Shown piece after piece: positions 48,716 to 61,900 of a stretch of DNA of 64,000 nt (position 1 is the first letter of the stretch; each line of letters opens with the position of its first letter). This stretch comes from Odontesthes bonariensis (taxonomy: Eukaryota; Chordata; Actinopteri; Atheriniformes; Atherinopsidae). The notes below the pieces were generated by a model. The model saw only the letters and a list, made by a program, of their open reading frames with translations, was not told the DNA's origin and did no database searches. The stretch lies in assembly GCF_027942865.1 (NCBI RefSeq), contig NC_134517.1, positions 14,858,275 through 14,922,274 of the forward strand. The letters are read 5' to 3'. The position numbers and the translations under genes were made by a program.

Positions 48716-50959
48716 AGAGGCCATGACTTTAGAAAGCAAAAGTTTCTAAATGAAATTGCACTGCATCCACAAATGCAAATTAAACCTGAAGTTAAAAATA
48801 AACTAAATGAATTGATAAATAAATCATACAAACAAGATTGGAAAAAATGCAGCAGCCCCTTTTCGGCCCCAAACTCAGAGGAGATCAACTAGGACTAATT
48901 CATTTTTCAAATGCATGGTAAAATATAGGTCCAATCAAAAGCGAACAAAACTGAGCTTACGCATCTAGATAATGTGGTTGTATCTCTCTGGCATGTATAT
49001 GCTCAACTAGACTCAAATGGGCCAATGCACCTTGATTTTCTTTTGTCAACCAAAACATACCAGCAATTGTGATGAAAATTAAGAATATGTGTAAATTAGC
49101 GGTCAACTTGAAACAATTTCAGACTGTAACTCTGCTCCCGATTTTATAACCAAAGCATGATCTGACAAAATTTAAAACTTCAAAGTCTTCAAAGTCTGTG
49201 CAGTGAATTGGGCAACACTTACAGGTAGGATGATCTCCAACAGTGGTCCGATTAAATAGCCAAGTGGAGCTGTAACTGAAGCTCAGTTCAACAGTGCATG
49301 CAATCGTGCTTTGTTGTTGTTGATAGTCAAGGTGATGCAACCAAGTGGTAAACACTATTTTTCATAACATAAAATGAAATATATGAGCAAAGAATTTCTA
49401 AAAAGCTCTAAAAATGTCTCACTTGTTTTTAACCTGTTTTAAAACCCAAGATTTCCGTAGCATTCCTACTATTTTTTTTAAATTGGGTTGTGTCTTTAAT
49501 TCTCTGTTTAATTTGGAGTAAATTTCTATTTCGACAATTCAGTTAAAACTGGGATATCTGGAAGCATATCAGGGTTTTGCCAGATGTAGTCATCACACTT
49601 TAAGTGCAGCAGATAATAATGATGAAATATTCAAATGATCTAACACCCACCATTTAGTTTTTGTCTAAAAAGATTTGGATGGAATTCCTGTCCTTTCATT
49701 TAAGAGTATGCTTATTTCTTTAAGCTACTTCACTAATAATTAGTGTACCAAATGTAGCTGCAACAGTAAAATGCTTGTGTTTTTAAACATCTTTATTTTT
49801 CACAGGAGATAATGCCGTATGAATCCTTCCACATACACCATCCTCAAAAACGATATCACTATATCATGCAGTCTTCACACTCCCCCGAGTGTGAGCCTTT
49901 TAAATGTGTACAGTAAAACCACAGAGACCATATGCAAAACTGAAACCACTCCATTTGTCTCTTTGCATCTTAAATCAAGGAATTTGTTTTTTTCCCATCT
50001 GCAGAAAACAGGCTGTTAAAAACTCACAAGGGAGCCACTTTCTGCCAGCCCCAGCCTAAGCCATCAAAAAGAAGTATTCTAATGATCCCTGACAAAACTG
50101 TCAGATGATATCCTCCAGGGTGCGATGATACTTTACATTATGGTGGATGGATCGATAGCAAAGCTGACACGATGGGCCTCTGCAGAGGGAGAAAGCTGGA
50201 AAGGCAGCGGTGCACTGAGCCTCTGACTTGTGCTGATTCCACAATGAGTCCACTTGACCTGACAGAACAAGAGTCCAAAGCATGCTCATGTAATCTGCCT
50301 AAATTACTGTGCTCGTACTTTATCTGAGGCTGTATAAGTGGGTATTTACAGTAAATTTGTTACTCATACACAAATTGGCAGCCACTTCCTAAAGACAATA
50401 AAAATTTTTATAGTTGGGCTTTAAACAGTGACATAGCAAAATCATAATGCTGTGTAAAGACAGTCAATCAGGAGACATTTAGTTTCAAAGTGGCCCAGAT
50501 CCCCAAGGAAACTGTTATCACAGACAACTGACAAGACCTGGGCACCACAAAACTAGGTCATTAAAGTGGATTAATGCTGTAATTCAGAGATGAATGCACA
50601 ACACAACCCCAGCAATGAAATCCAGTCTTTAATCAAGCTAGCTGTTGCCCACATTGTTTACATTAACCATAGCTTTTCCAAGATTTTTCTCACTTGGTAT
50701 TACTTAAACAAAAGTGGCTTTTGATAACTCCTCCATGCATAAAAGAAGATAGCTTTGACAGATGCAGTAATTATGAGGGTGGGTGACACAGGAATTGTAC
50801 ATTAAATGTAAAAGTATTAAATACTAAAGTGACATATGTTAAATGCTTTTGAAAGCCAAGATCAATGAAGTTATCCACTGTTTCCGTTTTACCACAGATC
50901 AACCTTTTTCATTAAAGCTATACTAAATCTCTATTACATTAAATAACGATAACACTGGT

Positions 50960-51470
50960 CATTTGTATTAATTTCATTCCATTTCATTTCAGTTTGTTAA
51001 TATAGTGCCAATCCAAGACAAATCATCTCAAGGCACTTTAAAGATACAGTTCAACTCAACCCAATTACAATCCAATTAAATCAAATTCATTCCACTTTGT
51101 TATAACTGTCTGCATATAATACCAACTCAAGGAAACCAGCTGATCCTAAGGAGTCTTCTCTTTTCTAGAATACCAAGTCCTGAGCATGCATGGGGCAACA
51201 GTGGAGAGGGAAACTATCTTTTAACAGAAAGAAGCCTTCAGCAGAACAAAACTCAGGAAGGAAGCAATTTCCCTCAACTGGTTGGGGGTTAAGAGGACAG
51301 GAAAGAGGGGTCAACAAGCACCATAACATCAAGCCAAGGATACCTGATGAGAAAGAAAATAAGACAAACACAAGTTGATGACAATAAAAAATAGGCTACA
51401 GCCCCTCCCACGACCCTGAGCTGCATTAAGCGGATATAGAAAATGAATGGATGGATGGATGAATGGATAA
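50960..51470. repeat. Fish dispersed repeat block, followed by GGAT-tailed repeat
   Basis: 50960-51360 holds 'atatagtgccaatccaagac', 'tctcaaggcactttaaagat' and 'caactggttgggggttaaga', the same family as 45838-45915 but longer. Bases 51385-51465 are the end of the GGAT-tailed repeat ('gcggatatagaaaatgaatg' then GGAT units). Confidence 0.6.
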
Positions 51471-52201
51471 ACCAAAACCTAATTTTTGAATTTGGGGTTG
51501 TAACAACACTTTACAGATAACTGTTAATGAGTTCTGCAGACCAAGCAAGTTTAAGCACTAGTTTATATGGGTATCCTCAGATAAACTGCTTGCTTCAGAT
51601 ACTTCCACAACATTTCTATTAGATTATGAGCAAGACTTTGACTTGGTCATTCCAGAAATTTGACTTTTTTACTCTTAAATAATTTTTTGAAAGATCATCT
51701 TGTGCGCCAAGGATTGTTGTCTTGCAGCATGCTCCACTTTCTCTTGATATTCAGTTCATGTACAGATATCCTTACCAGTGACGGACAAGGATAAAAAAAC
51801 AGCTGTGGCATTTAAATCAGACTTAGTTATCAAACCTAACACCGATCTCATCTAGACGCCAATGTAAAAAGCTTGAGCTAAAACCATAGATATTGACTGG
51901 AATGCAGCTTTTCAACAAAATTATTTAAGTTTAAACTACACAGTATAATCACTCCTGCCTCTGCTGTCCGCAATGTAATATGCTCTGAGAGCGTGATACT
52001 CTCCACTTGTAACACATTTAGCACAACAGCAGGTTCTTAAAAACAAGAAAGTCCCACACAGCTGCTTTAGAAAGAACAGTAACTTCATCAAGACATGAAA
52101 ACATCAGGCAAACTTTTGAAGTGCACCGACAAGAAAAGTATGCCTTTACACCTTTCCACTTGAGAAGTTGTTTTCTTAATGCTTGGTTAGCCTTTGATGT
52201 A

Positions 52202-53717
52202 CACTGCTCAAAAAAAATAAAGGGAACACCTAAACAACACAATGTAATACCAAGCCAGTCACATTCTGTGAAATCAACCTGTCCAGTTAGGAAGCAACAC
52301 TGATTGTGAATCAATTTCACCTGCTGTTGTGCAAATGGAACAGACAACAGGTGAAAATGACAGGCAATTAGCAAGACCACCCATATAAAGGAGTGGTTCT
52401 GGAGGTGGTAACCAAAGACTATTTCTCTGTTCTCATCCTTTCAGGCTGATGTTTTGCTCACTTTTGCATTTTGTCAGTGCTCTCACCCCTAGAGGTAGCA
52501 CGAGGTGGTGTCTACAACCCACAGAAGTTGCTCAGGTTGAGCAGCTCCTCTAGGATGGCACATCAATGCGAGCTGTGGCAAGAAGGTTTGCTGTGTCTCT
52601 CAGCACAGTGTCTAGGGCATGGAGAAGATAGCAGGAGACAGGCCAGTACACCAGGAGACGTGGAGGGGGCCGTAGGAGGGCAACAACCCAGCAGCAGGAC
52701 CGCTACCTCTTCCTTTGTGCAAGGAGGAACAGGAGGAGCCCTGCAAAATGACCTCCAGCAGGCCACTAATATGCATGTTTCTGCTCAAACTGTCAGAAAC
52801 GCACTCCATGAGGGTGGTATGAGGGCCCGACATCCACAAGTGGGGCTTGTGCTTACAGCCCAACACCATACAGGCGATTGGCATTTGCCAGAGAACATGA
52901 AGATTGGCAGATTCGCCATTGGCGCCCTGTGCTCTTGACGGATTAGCACAGGTTCACACAGGGCACATGTGACAGAGTCTGGAGACGCCATGGAGAACGT
53001 TCTGCTGCCTGCAGCATCCTCCAGCATGACCAGTTTGGCGGTGGGTCAGTAATGGTTTGGGGAGGCATTTCTTGGAGGGCCGCACAGCCCTCCATGTGCC
53101 AGAGGTACCCTGACTGCCATTAGGTACCAGGATGAGATCCTCAGACCCATTGTTAGACCATATGCTGGTGCAGTTGGATTCCTTCTGCCTCGTGTGGCTG
53201 AAGTGTGTCAGCAGTTCTTGCATGATGAAGGCATCGATGCCATGGACTGGCTTGCCTGTTCCCCAGACCTGAATCCAATAGATCACATCTGGGATATCAT
53301 GTCTTGTTCCATCCACCAACGCCACTTTGCACCACAGACTGTCCAGGAGTTGTCTGGGAGGAGATCCCTCTGGAGAACATCCGCCGCCTCATCAGGAGCA
53401 TGCCCAGGCATTGTAGGGAGGTCATGCAGGCACGTGGAGGCCACACCCACTACTGAGCCTCATTTTGACTTGTTTTGAGGAATTTCCGCTGAAGTTGGAT
53501 CAGCCTGTAATGTGATTTTCCGCTTTTATTTTGAGTGTGATTCCAAATCCAGACCTCCGTGGGATAATAATTTTGATTTACATTGATCATTTTTATGTTA
53601 TTTTGTTCTCAACGCATTCCACTATGTAATGAATAACAATTTTCAACTGGAATATTTCATTCACTGAGATATATAGAAAGTGTTATTTTAGTGTTCCCTC
53701 TATTTTTTTGAGCAGTG
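52202..53717 (+). mobile_element. Tc1/mariner-like transposon, full length but inactivated (1516 bp)
   Basis: The terminal inverted repeats begin CACTGCTCAAAAAAAATAAA at the left and end TTTTTTTGAGCAGTG at the right, each next to a TA dinucleotide (52200-52201 and 53718-53719), the Tc1/mariner target. Inside, the plus strand carries a decayed transposase. The N-terminal helix-turn-helix is readable (MRAVARRFAVSLSTVSRAW) between stop codons, a middle part reads VRNALHEGGMRARHP, and the C-terminal DDE block reads ACSPDLNPIDHIWDIM, where the usual Glu of NPIE is Asp. Several frameshifts and stops rule out activity. Confidence 0.9.
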
Positions 53718-56700
53718 TATATGCCTCCAATCATCACATTTACGAAGGAAGGGATTAGTCTCTTTGAAGAAATGATCAACACACTGCACAAAATGGGAAA
53801 TAATTAGCACCTTTATTAGACAACTAATTCAGGTTGCGACCGGTATTTATAATGAAATGCCTTACCGAAACTTGAATAACAATTCCAATGTATTGAAAAT
53901 CTCATTTGAATCTGTGGAACATGCTAGCATAACTCTGAAGTAGAAGACCTAGAGAAACGTTTCGAGCAACATGACTGATCCAAAAACCTGCCAGTCAAGA
54001 TTGCAAAAATGTGCAAGGATGGGCATAGTTGATTCAAAATCTGGACCAAAAAAACATCTAATGTCCTATCACAAAAATAAATCCCTGCAACTGAGATATC
54101 AACAATAAACTGTAAAGCAAAAGACATTCAGTGGGATTTATTTATTTTTTTCATCCCCGGTGGAAATTTGAAATTTGTTGCTTGTGGCTCCTCCCATATT
54201 TTGTACTATCTCAGGCTTTTTGTTGATTGTTGGCAGTTTCTGCCACAAGTCCATAATCAAAGTCTAAAACTTCAGCCTCCTCAATGTCTTGTGTTGTTCC
54301 TGTCTGATCTGGCTCTGCCATATCCGTAAGCCAAATCTAGTATTATCAAAGCTGCTAACATCGGTGGCATGTTTAGACAACAAACAAAATAGTTGGTTGG
54401 TTGTTTATGAACATTTTTCTCCCTCATGCAACAGAGCTCTCTTTTTTTTTTTTTTTAGCAGTTATCCCCTTTGGGTTTTTTTTGTATTGTTTTTTTTTAG
54501 CTATGTCCGGATCCATTATGTTTTATCCTTTTGAGTCATGACATCAGCGTACCATTTTATTTCCGCCCTCACTTGACCTTTCCGCTCAAAACATACACAG
54601 TAGATATTTCATAAATTCTCTAAGAAGCTGTTTATTTAAAGGTACTTTGAGTCCAAACTCAAAAGATCTGGGCCACATCCATCCTTATATAAAAATAAAA
54701 AATGAAAAAAAAATCTCCCAAAAATGATACTATTGCCACCATATTTCTTGATGGGATAAAGTTCTCATGTTGGAATCTAGTAATCTCCTCCCTCAAAACA
54801 CAGCGCTTCTAATTTAACCCCAAAAGCTATTTTATTTTTATTTTTTGTGTCCTCAAAATGTTTTTCCAACAACTTTATCTTCAGTAAACTGAGGACTGCA
54901 GTAATGGCACCAGTGTTGTTTTTAGAGAGCAGGGGCTTTCAACGAGCATGCACGCCATTGTTACCAGTGTTAGATATGTAACTTTGAATCAGTGTTCCTC
55001 AGCTGCTAAATTCTCCACTAAAACAGTGTGACAGCTGTTTAATTGGATTATGATTATCTGCTCCCAGGATTTGTGCAAAAATCTCCCACGATTCATCTTA
55101 TTTCTGAAAATTTGAAAAGGTTCACAAACTTTAAACCACTACTGTACAACTTAAAACAGCAATATAGACAAGTGGCTATGCATCATCTTTAAAATGTCTT
55201 CTGTGAAAAACAGGACTTATACACATGCAATCAAACATACACTTTACTTCTCTTCAACTCCTGCCTTAGAAGGCCAGGGGTGATTAGGAGAAAAAATATT
55301 TTCTCCTTTTGCTTGTGATGGAAAATGTTTAAGCCCTTGGGGGAAAGTACAGTGGAAACAGTCACTATAAGCAACACTAAGGGGTTCATTTTCCTTAGGG
55401 ATATGAACAAAGACTTTAGTATAAGCCCCCCCCCCCATACAAATTATTAAAACGTTTTTTATTGAACTTTCTCATTTATTTATTTGATATAGGATCAGTC
55501 TGTACTCATGTTGACTTGTGTTATGATTTCATGATGGCAGAGTAACGTTGTACATTATTCTTTTGCCTACTTCACAGAAGCACAAAAGCCTCCCAATGCT
55601 AACTTACACAGGTGAGTCTAAGCACCTGTGACTTTCTTTAATTTCTCAAATGCATAAAGTTGCATATAGTTGAAAAACTAGGAGTGCAGAAATGGCATTG
55701 AAAAGAAATGACATCAGGTTAATGGTTGCAAATGTAAACTCCTCAACATGCGACCCACAAGTCCTCCCACATAGCCATATAAAAATTCTAAAGACATGTC
55801 ATTTTCTTGAATCCAAAATAAAACTATTGGGACAATGGTCTCTGTCGGATCACAAAAAAAAAAAAAAAAAAAACCCGAGCATCTCTGGTATGACGGCGCA
55901 GAAACCACGTGTTTACGTAATGGAAAGCCAATCTTTCAATTTAACCCCTCCTCCCCGTCTATTTCTAACAGAGGTCCGACGCAAAAAGGAAATGCATGCA
56001 AATGTTTTCATACAGGCGCAGCGTACTTTTAGAGATGCCAGTTTCGTGCTGCTGAAAAAGGCTTAAGGAAAATACCCCACAAAGAGAACAAACGCACACT
56101 CCAGGAATCACGGACACACACCAAGAACCCAAAACCTGCGGCGTGGGATTATAAGAAATGAAAACTGATGTTGGTGTTATCTGACCTCGCCAAACAAGCT
56201 GGTTTTAAGGAGACACGAATTGGACTCAACCTGGCAATGTGGTGTTTTGTTGGGGCAATCATTGCAGCAGTCTGTGCATAGGATGCATCCTCCCTTGGCT
56301 TTTGATGCTGTGCAGATCCACCCTCCTCTCCTCAGAGTGATGAACTAATAGGCAATGATTTTCTCCTCGGAAATCCACCGTGGTTTACTGTTTCCCCGTT
56401 AGTTGTGTTTGTTTACTGGCGACCCGTCTCCTCTCGGTGCGACACATGCAATTTATAGAGTATATTTTCTATCATAGACTAGTTGAGGAGGCATTCTTTA
56501 TTTGGCACAGGAAGAAACACACCGCTATTACGAAGTCTGACAGACACTGACTATTTTGTCACGTGAATGAAAGCGCATAGGACTTGGATATAGCCTACCT
56601 ATTTTTTTTTTCTATGATACAACTGGTAGCCTTGTTTGAGAGAACTGATCCAATTGTGTTATTATGCAACCGCAAGGATCTCATCTATATCTGGGTGTTT

Positions 56701-56875
56701 AAGCCACTGGATTGCTCTTCGCCCAAATCAATGTGGTTTCTTTGGAACATTTTCAGCAAAGGAACGCATATGCTGCAGTGTCTTTGTGGCAAGAGTCTTA
56801 AGAAAAACAAGAATCCAAGTGGTAAGCTCATCACCATTATGCACACTCGTTTCTCTGTGTGAACCGGCGTTATGG

Positions 56876-57184
56876 GTGCGCGCGCGCGAGCGCGTGTGTG
56901 TGCATGTGTGTGTGTGTGTGAAAGAGTATCATTCGTTATTCGTTTGTTTGTTGTTACGGTGAGAGATCTGCAATCATATTTATGCAGCCAGTGGCTCGCG
57001 CAGAGGCGCTGGCGGGGGGGGGGGGGGGGGGGTACAACTTACTCTGTGCAGCTACTACATTACGGTGAGCCCAGGTTTGAGGACGCAGCGCAGAGGCACA
57101 ACAAAAAGCTTCACCACCCTGCATCACCACGACACCCTGATCTCCTAACTTTTTAAATAACGCCTGCTCACTCTCGGTGTCTCC

Positions 57185-57221
<37 letters not shown>

Positions 57222-57225
57222 AGAC
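56876..57225. repeat. Cluster of simple repeats: (GC)n/(GT)n, poly(G), (CT)n, (CA)n
   Basis: GCGCGCGCG then TGTGTG at 56876-56920, a run of about 20 G at 57013-57032, and CT followed by CA units at 57187-57222. They stand within the GC-richest part of the right half. Confidence 0.85.
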
Positions 57226-58797
57226 ACACATGAACCTAACACACACGCGCGCACACACTCAGGCTCGATGTTATTCCAGTTAATCACATCCACGCACATT
57301 TTATTTTATTTTTTTATCCAATGTAAATACCGCTAAACAGATCATTCCATCGTCGGGTTGACTGCAGCGGCGTTACCCCCTCTGCATCACTTCTCTCTTC
57401 AATGAGCCATACTCGCGGTGGTTTCACCAAGCCAGCCGGAGGAGACAGACCAGTCTTTCATGTCTGTCACTGCAGGCAGTAGGATTGTCATCATGCGGGT
57501 GCTTTTTTCCCCACTTAGGTCGATTTTATGTTGAAGAAGCCGGGGAGTTTAACGATGTGAATAGGACACAAAGAAAGAGACTGGGCTCCGCCGCTTTAAT
57601 GTAAACCCAGCAGTTCACCCAACAGTCGACATCGCTTCCATTCAGACATTCTTGACTTTTTCTTGTAGAAAAGCTATGCACAAGCCCCGGCTTTAGTATC
57701 TCACCAGCAATTTTCACTTTGGCCCATGTGGTAGCTGATTAAATGTACACTGCTGATGCTGAGTGAGCATGGTATGCCGATTCCAACAGGCTGTTGGAAA
57801 GCACCAGGTAGACAGCATGTAGCGCGGGCAGCTTGTAAGCGCTTTGAAGATGTGCTGAGCAACGCGACAGTTCCTCGACACTGCAACTGCAGTACAGTAG
57901 GTTGTTATCATAGAGTAGTGGGACTATTATGGCTTTACTACACTGCAGGAGCACCAAATAAAACACTTCCAGCTGTACTCTGAAAGTCATTCTGTTTTAC
58001 AATGTGATATTTCCCACCCTATCAGCCAAGTTTGTGTTATTGTAATTTTTATTGGTGTAAAAACCAGGCCCAATTATGTCTTTCCAATACCATTATTCAT
58101 TGTTAATAAGAGCTTTTTTGGTTACAAAAAGGCAACATTCATTTGAAAAGGTTTATCACTGGTTTTGTAGTATCTAGATTTTATAAACATTTTCAGGAAA
58201 AAGCAATGGACTCAAGCTGCAAACTCAACAGCAAACTGCATGAATATTGTATAACAAACATTTGGCATGTGTGAATTAAGAAGGAGGAACACTGGCGCGT
58301 TAACGAGGTTGTCTTATTTTATGCCAATGAGGCATAGATTATGTTATGGCTTGTGATTTACTTGTTTTACTGGCATCCACCATGATGTTTTAAAACTCCG
58401 TTGATGTCACACTCTCCACAGTTAATGATCCACACTTGTCAGAGGTGCAGACACAATTACCATATATGCTTTTTAAGTGCACAACGATTTTATGAAAGAT
58501 TACTTGAAAATATTCATTGTTTCATTTCTAAATATGGGAGTTGTTGTTTGGACTTTACTATTCTAAAAGGTTATTTAGTCCAAATGTATGTACTTGTCTT
58601 CCAAAATAACCGACTATGGTTGTAGTTAGTTTAGCAACATTTGCATTCTGTGAGGTTATATATTTTTTTCAAGCTCAAAGAATCTGGTGGCTTTGAAAAG
58701 AAAAGAGATGGTTTAACAATTTCAGCTCCCTGTCGAAAAGTGCTTTCTAATGACAAGATAAAGCAGTGAAAATACTCTAAATTAAATACTTAAACTC

Positions 58798-58923
58798 CAT
58801 CCATCCATCCATTATCTATACCGCTGAATCCGTCGATCGGGTCGCGGGTGGGCTGGAGCCTATCCCAGCAGTCAATGGGCGAGAGGCGGGGTACACCCTG
58901 GACAGGCCGCCAGTCCATCACAG
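58798..58923 (-). mobile_element. GGAT-tailed retroelement insertion with 13-bp target duplication
   Basis: The 126-bp insert is the minus-strand copy of the GGAT-tailed repeat. AATACTTAAACTC stands on both sides (58785-58797 and 58924-58936). A duplication of this length with a short-repeat tail indicates target-primed reverse transcription. Confidence 0.75.
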
Positions 58924-61900
58924 AATACTTAAACTCTTATTGATATTTTCCTTTCTACAGGAGGTAGTTCAAATGCATATTGCTGCGGACCTCTTTCATT
59001 ACAGCGCATTGTCAAAGTTCTCTGTTGTTCATCCAAACTGGAGATGGAAAAATGTAATGGAGGAAGCCAATAATCTGTTTATGCCTGTACTATCTTTAGT
59101 GGATTATTCACCCCACTTTAAGGTCTCTTTTAGGTCTCTACACCACATCACCACAGTTATGCATTGACACTAAAAAAGTAGCTGTATATCATAGTTAAAT
59201 GCTATTAATGTTGCAATATTTATCTCAGAATTTCTCGAACCTCCAACATAATAAGGGATTTATCACCACTTCCAAAATGCCCATATGTGTATGAGAAAGA
59301 ATAACATTTGGGTAATGCCAGTTTTCATTATTTTGGGGTATAAGGATTAGAGCTGCAACCAGTTGGAACTTGAATTAAAAAATCTTACATAACCTTTTCA
59401 TTAAGATAGCCTTACTATGGCTACACATCATAGTAAGCGCTGTGGTGATACACTGACTGATTGCTACTCTGTGGAAGAGCTGCAGTAGGACACTGCTTCC
59501 CTTGCTTGTATTCAACACAATACAGGCAGTCAGTTAAAGCTTGGTCAGTACACTGAAATTTAAAGCTGAGACTTTCAAAGTGAGATTTATCTCAAAGATC
59601 ATTTTTCCCTGAGTTGAAAACAGATAGTGTGAACACAAAACGTTCAGAGTTTGTATTGAAGCAGCAGATGGAGCTGGCAGTTGACTTGGAAATGAAGTAG
59701 GCCAGAATACAGACTGAGTCAGTGGGGTGCTGTACTGTTTCTTACAACAAAAAGCTGCAAACTCATTGAATCTACACTGTCAGACAAATCACACTCCCAA
59801 TTAGTTTCAGTTCCAATGGTGCCTTAAAAAAAAATCCCTAAGAGGATTTATTAGTGTCTTTATCATCAGTGGACAGTGAATACTCTGTGTGGCCCTCTAT
59901 CAGCACAGGCAAGTATTTCCAATGTACTGCTCACCAGGCCCTGATCTGCAAAGGCCTAGATACAGTGCTCCAGCTCCTTGGCTGTATTTTTAGCAACACA
60001 ACATAAGCGAGAGAACACAGTATGACCGATCCAACCTGACTGTAATATTAAGAGTCCGTATCTTTGTTGTCATTCAAACATCAGTTTTATACTACAGAGA
60101 TTGTTCTTTGCATGTATTTTCACACCCAAAAACGTACGGCAGCTAGTAATCCAGGAAAATGGTATTTTGATGCAGTACACGGGGTTAGTTTTAATGCAAG
60201 CCATGATATTTTTCTAAACCTAAACCATCTTGTTTTTAATACCTAATATATAACCAAGTAGTTTGTTCTGTGTAAAACAGTGACAAAAAGACGAATCAGT
60301 GCACGAGGAAACAGTGACCAGATGCAAAAGCAACATTTAACAGTAAAGTTATGTGAAAGCAACAGCAGCTCATGCGACCTGGACATTTTATGGTAAAATA
60401 ACTAGAAGACATTAGTGGTAATTATAGAATGCAATCTCAAGTCTCCTACACGGCAGTTGGTTGAGAGGTGTTGTCTTTCTTCCCCTCCAACCTCCAAATG
60501 CAGACTTTTTGGTTTGTAAAACATGATGCAACAGTGCAGACTTTTTGATGCGGAGTATTATAAGGAGTATTTTGGAAATTACATGACATGGCCGCTCTTG
60601 AACAAATATTCAAGGTTGCCTGGTGTTGTTATTAATTAGATATGTTGGAGCATTTGTTTTGTTCAATTTCTGGTTCAAAGAATTTGGTTGTTTTGCAGTT
60701 GAGCATATTTAGAAAAGGTTGAGTAGCATTAAAATCAGTAACTTACAGTTTTGAATATCCAGATGTGACATATATATCCAGTTGGCTAGGTGGTAAGCAT
60801 CTCCTGTTTTTGGTGTCATCCATAACAGTTTCTAACTTAGCTGCATGAGGAACACTTTAAAACCTCAGACTGATGCTGTATTCTGATGCAAACGAGATGT
60901 TGAGTCAAAGCTCAAGGATTAAACAGAATTACTTGGTGAACACTACAGACTATAGACTATATGTTCACTTTTCTAAAGTGGCTTCATATATATATATGTG
61001 TGTGTGTGTGAAAAAACTCACTGACTGGTCATTATTTTACAGCTGTGTCATTGTTTTACAGCAAGATTGTTGTTTCATTTGTGGTGGGTTCTTCTTAGAA
61101 TTGTTGCTCTGACCTTGCCATAATGTTCACTGATGTGAAATGGTATGGGTTCATGTCTTTGAGTCATTCATTAAGTCAATTAAGTAATGAACCAGCTGAG
61201 CAGAAATTATGGAAATACAATTTCACCCCGCAGCTTTATAAGCAGTGACGAGTGTGCCAATGTCAGCGTAGATGCTATTGTAAAACTTTGAGAATGTCCT
61301 ACAATGGCACATACAGGCATGATGAAGGAAAGTGTTTTAATGAGGTCATTGCAGTCAATGGCAGAGGAGGAAGTTATGTCATGACTTCTCATATAATAAA
61401 GGCCGATATTTGATTGGTTGTCAGTGTTGAAGAGTTGCACAGCAGTGGCTCATTAACAGCAAAATGACAGCACAAGTCACAAAACACCCAGGAATTCCCT
61501 TAATAAGGGGTCATAGCGTTTCCAGTGAAACTTAAGTCTACAGTGTGTGAGAGGGCCACAAAGTTAAACCAAAGCTTTAATAATGTCAGCATGTCAAAAG
61601 GCAGAGTCTGTTGGTGAACGATGAGCGTGTCCTGGTTGCCATTTGTAGTCCACACAGTGACCAATTCAAATTTTAGGGAGCTTTGTTTGCATGCATGTAA
61701 GAAGTTGTGTGGAGAATTTTTTTTTTTTTGCATATCTAATTTGATCTACATTCAGTCAAAGTCTTGTGCATGGAAAAATCTTGGCTCAGATATTTGTTCT
61801 ACATTTATATAGAAATCCGCTGGCTGCAGTGGAAGTTGAGAAATATTGTTCATTGCCCCAGAAGTATAATCATTAGTCTATAGTTGATGGATTTCCTAGA

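Larger units (their letters stand above)
41700..52199. other. Gene-free stretch
   Basis: Apart from the repeats and LTR listed, I find no coding exon with convincing splice sites and family similarity. The sequence is AT-rich and mostly unique, which fits an intergenic region or a large intron. Confidence 0.5.

Noticed and set aside
52471-53478. Plus-strand ORFs as a cellular gene
   Set aside because: They lie wholly between the inverted repeats of a Tc1-type element and read as a decayed transposase.
55692-56066. 124-codon plus-strand ORF
   Set aside because: It crosses a poly(A) run read as poly-Lys and shows no family pattern.
57380-57480. Short ORF starting MSHTRGGFTKP as a first coding exon
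   Set aside because: It stops after 26 codons with no donor in frame and no recognised similarity.
57893-57925. let-7-like word (AGTAGGTTGTTAT) suggesting a microRNA hairpin
   Set aside because: The seed TGAGGTAG is absent and the possible stem (CTGCAGTACAGTA with TACACTGCAG) is imperfect with a loop of wrong layout.
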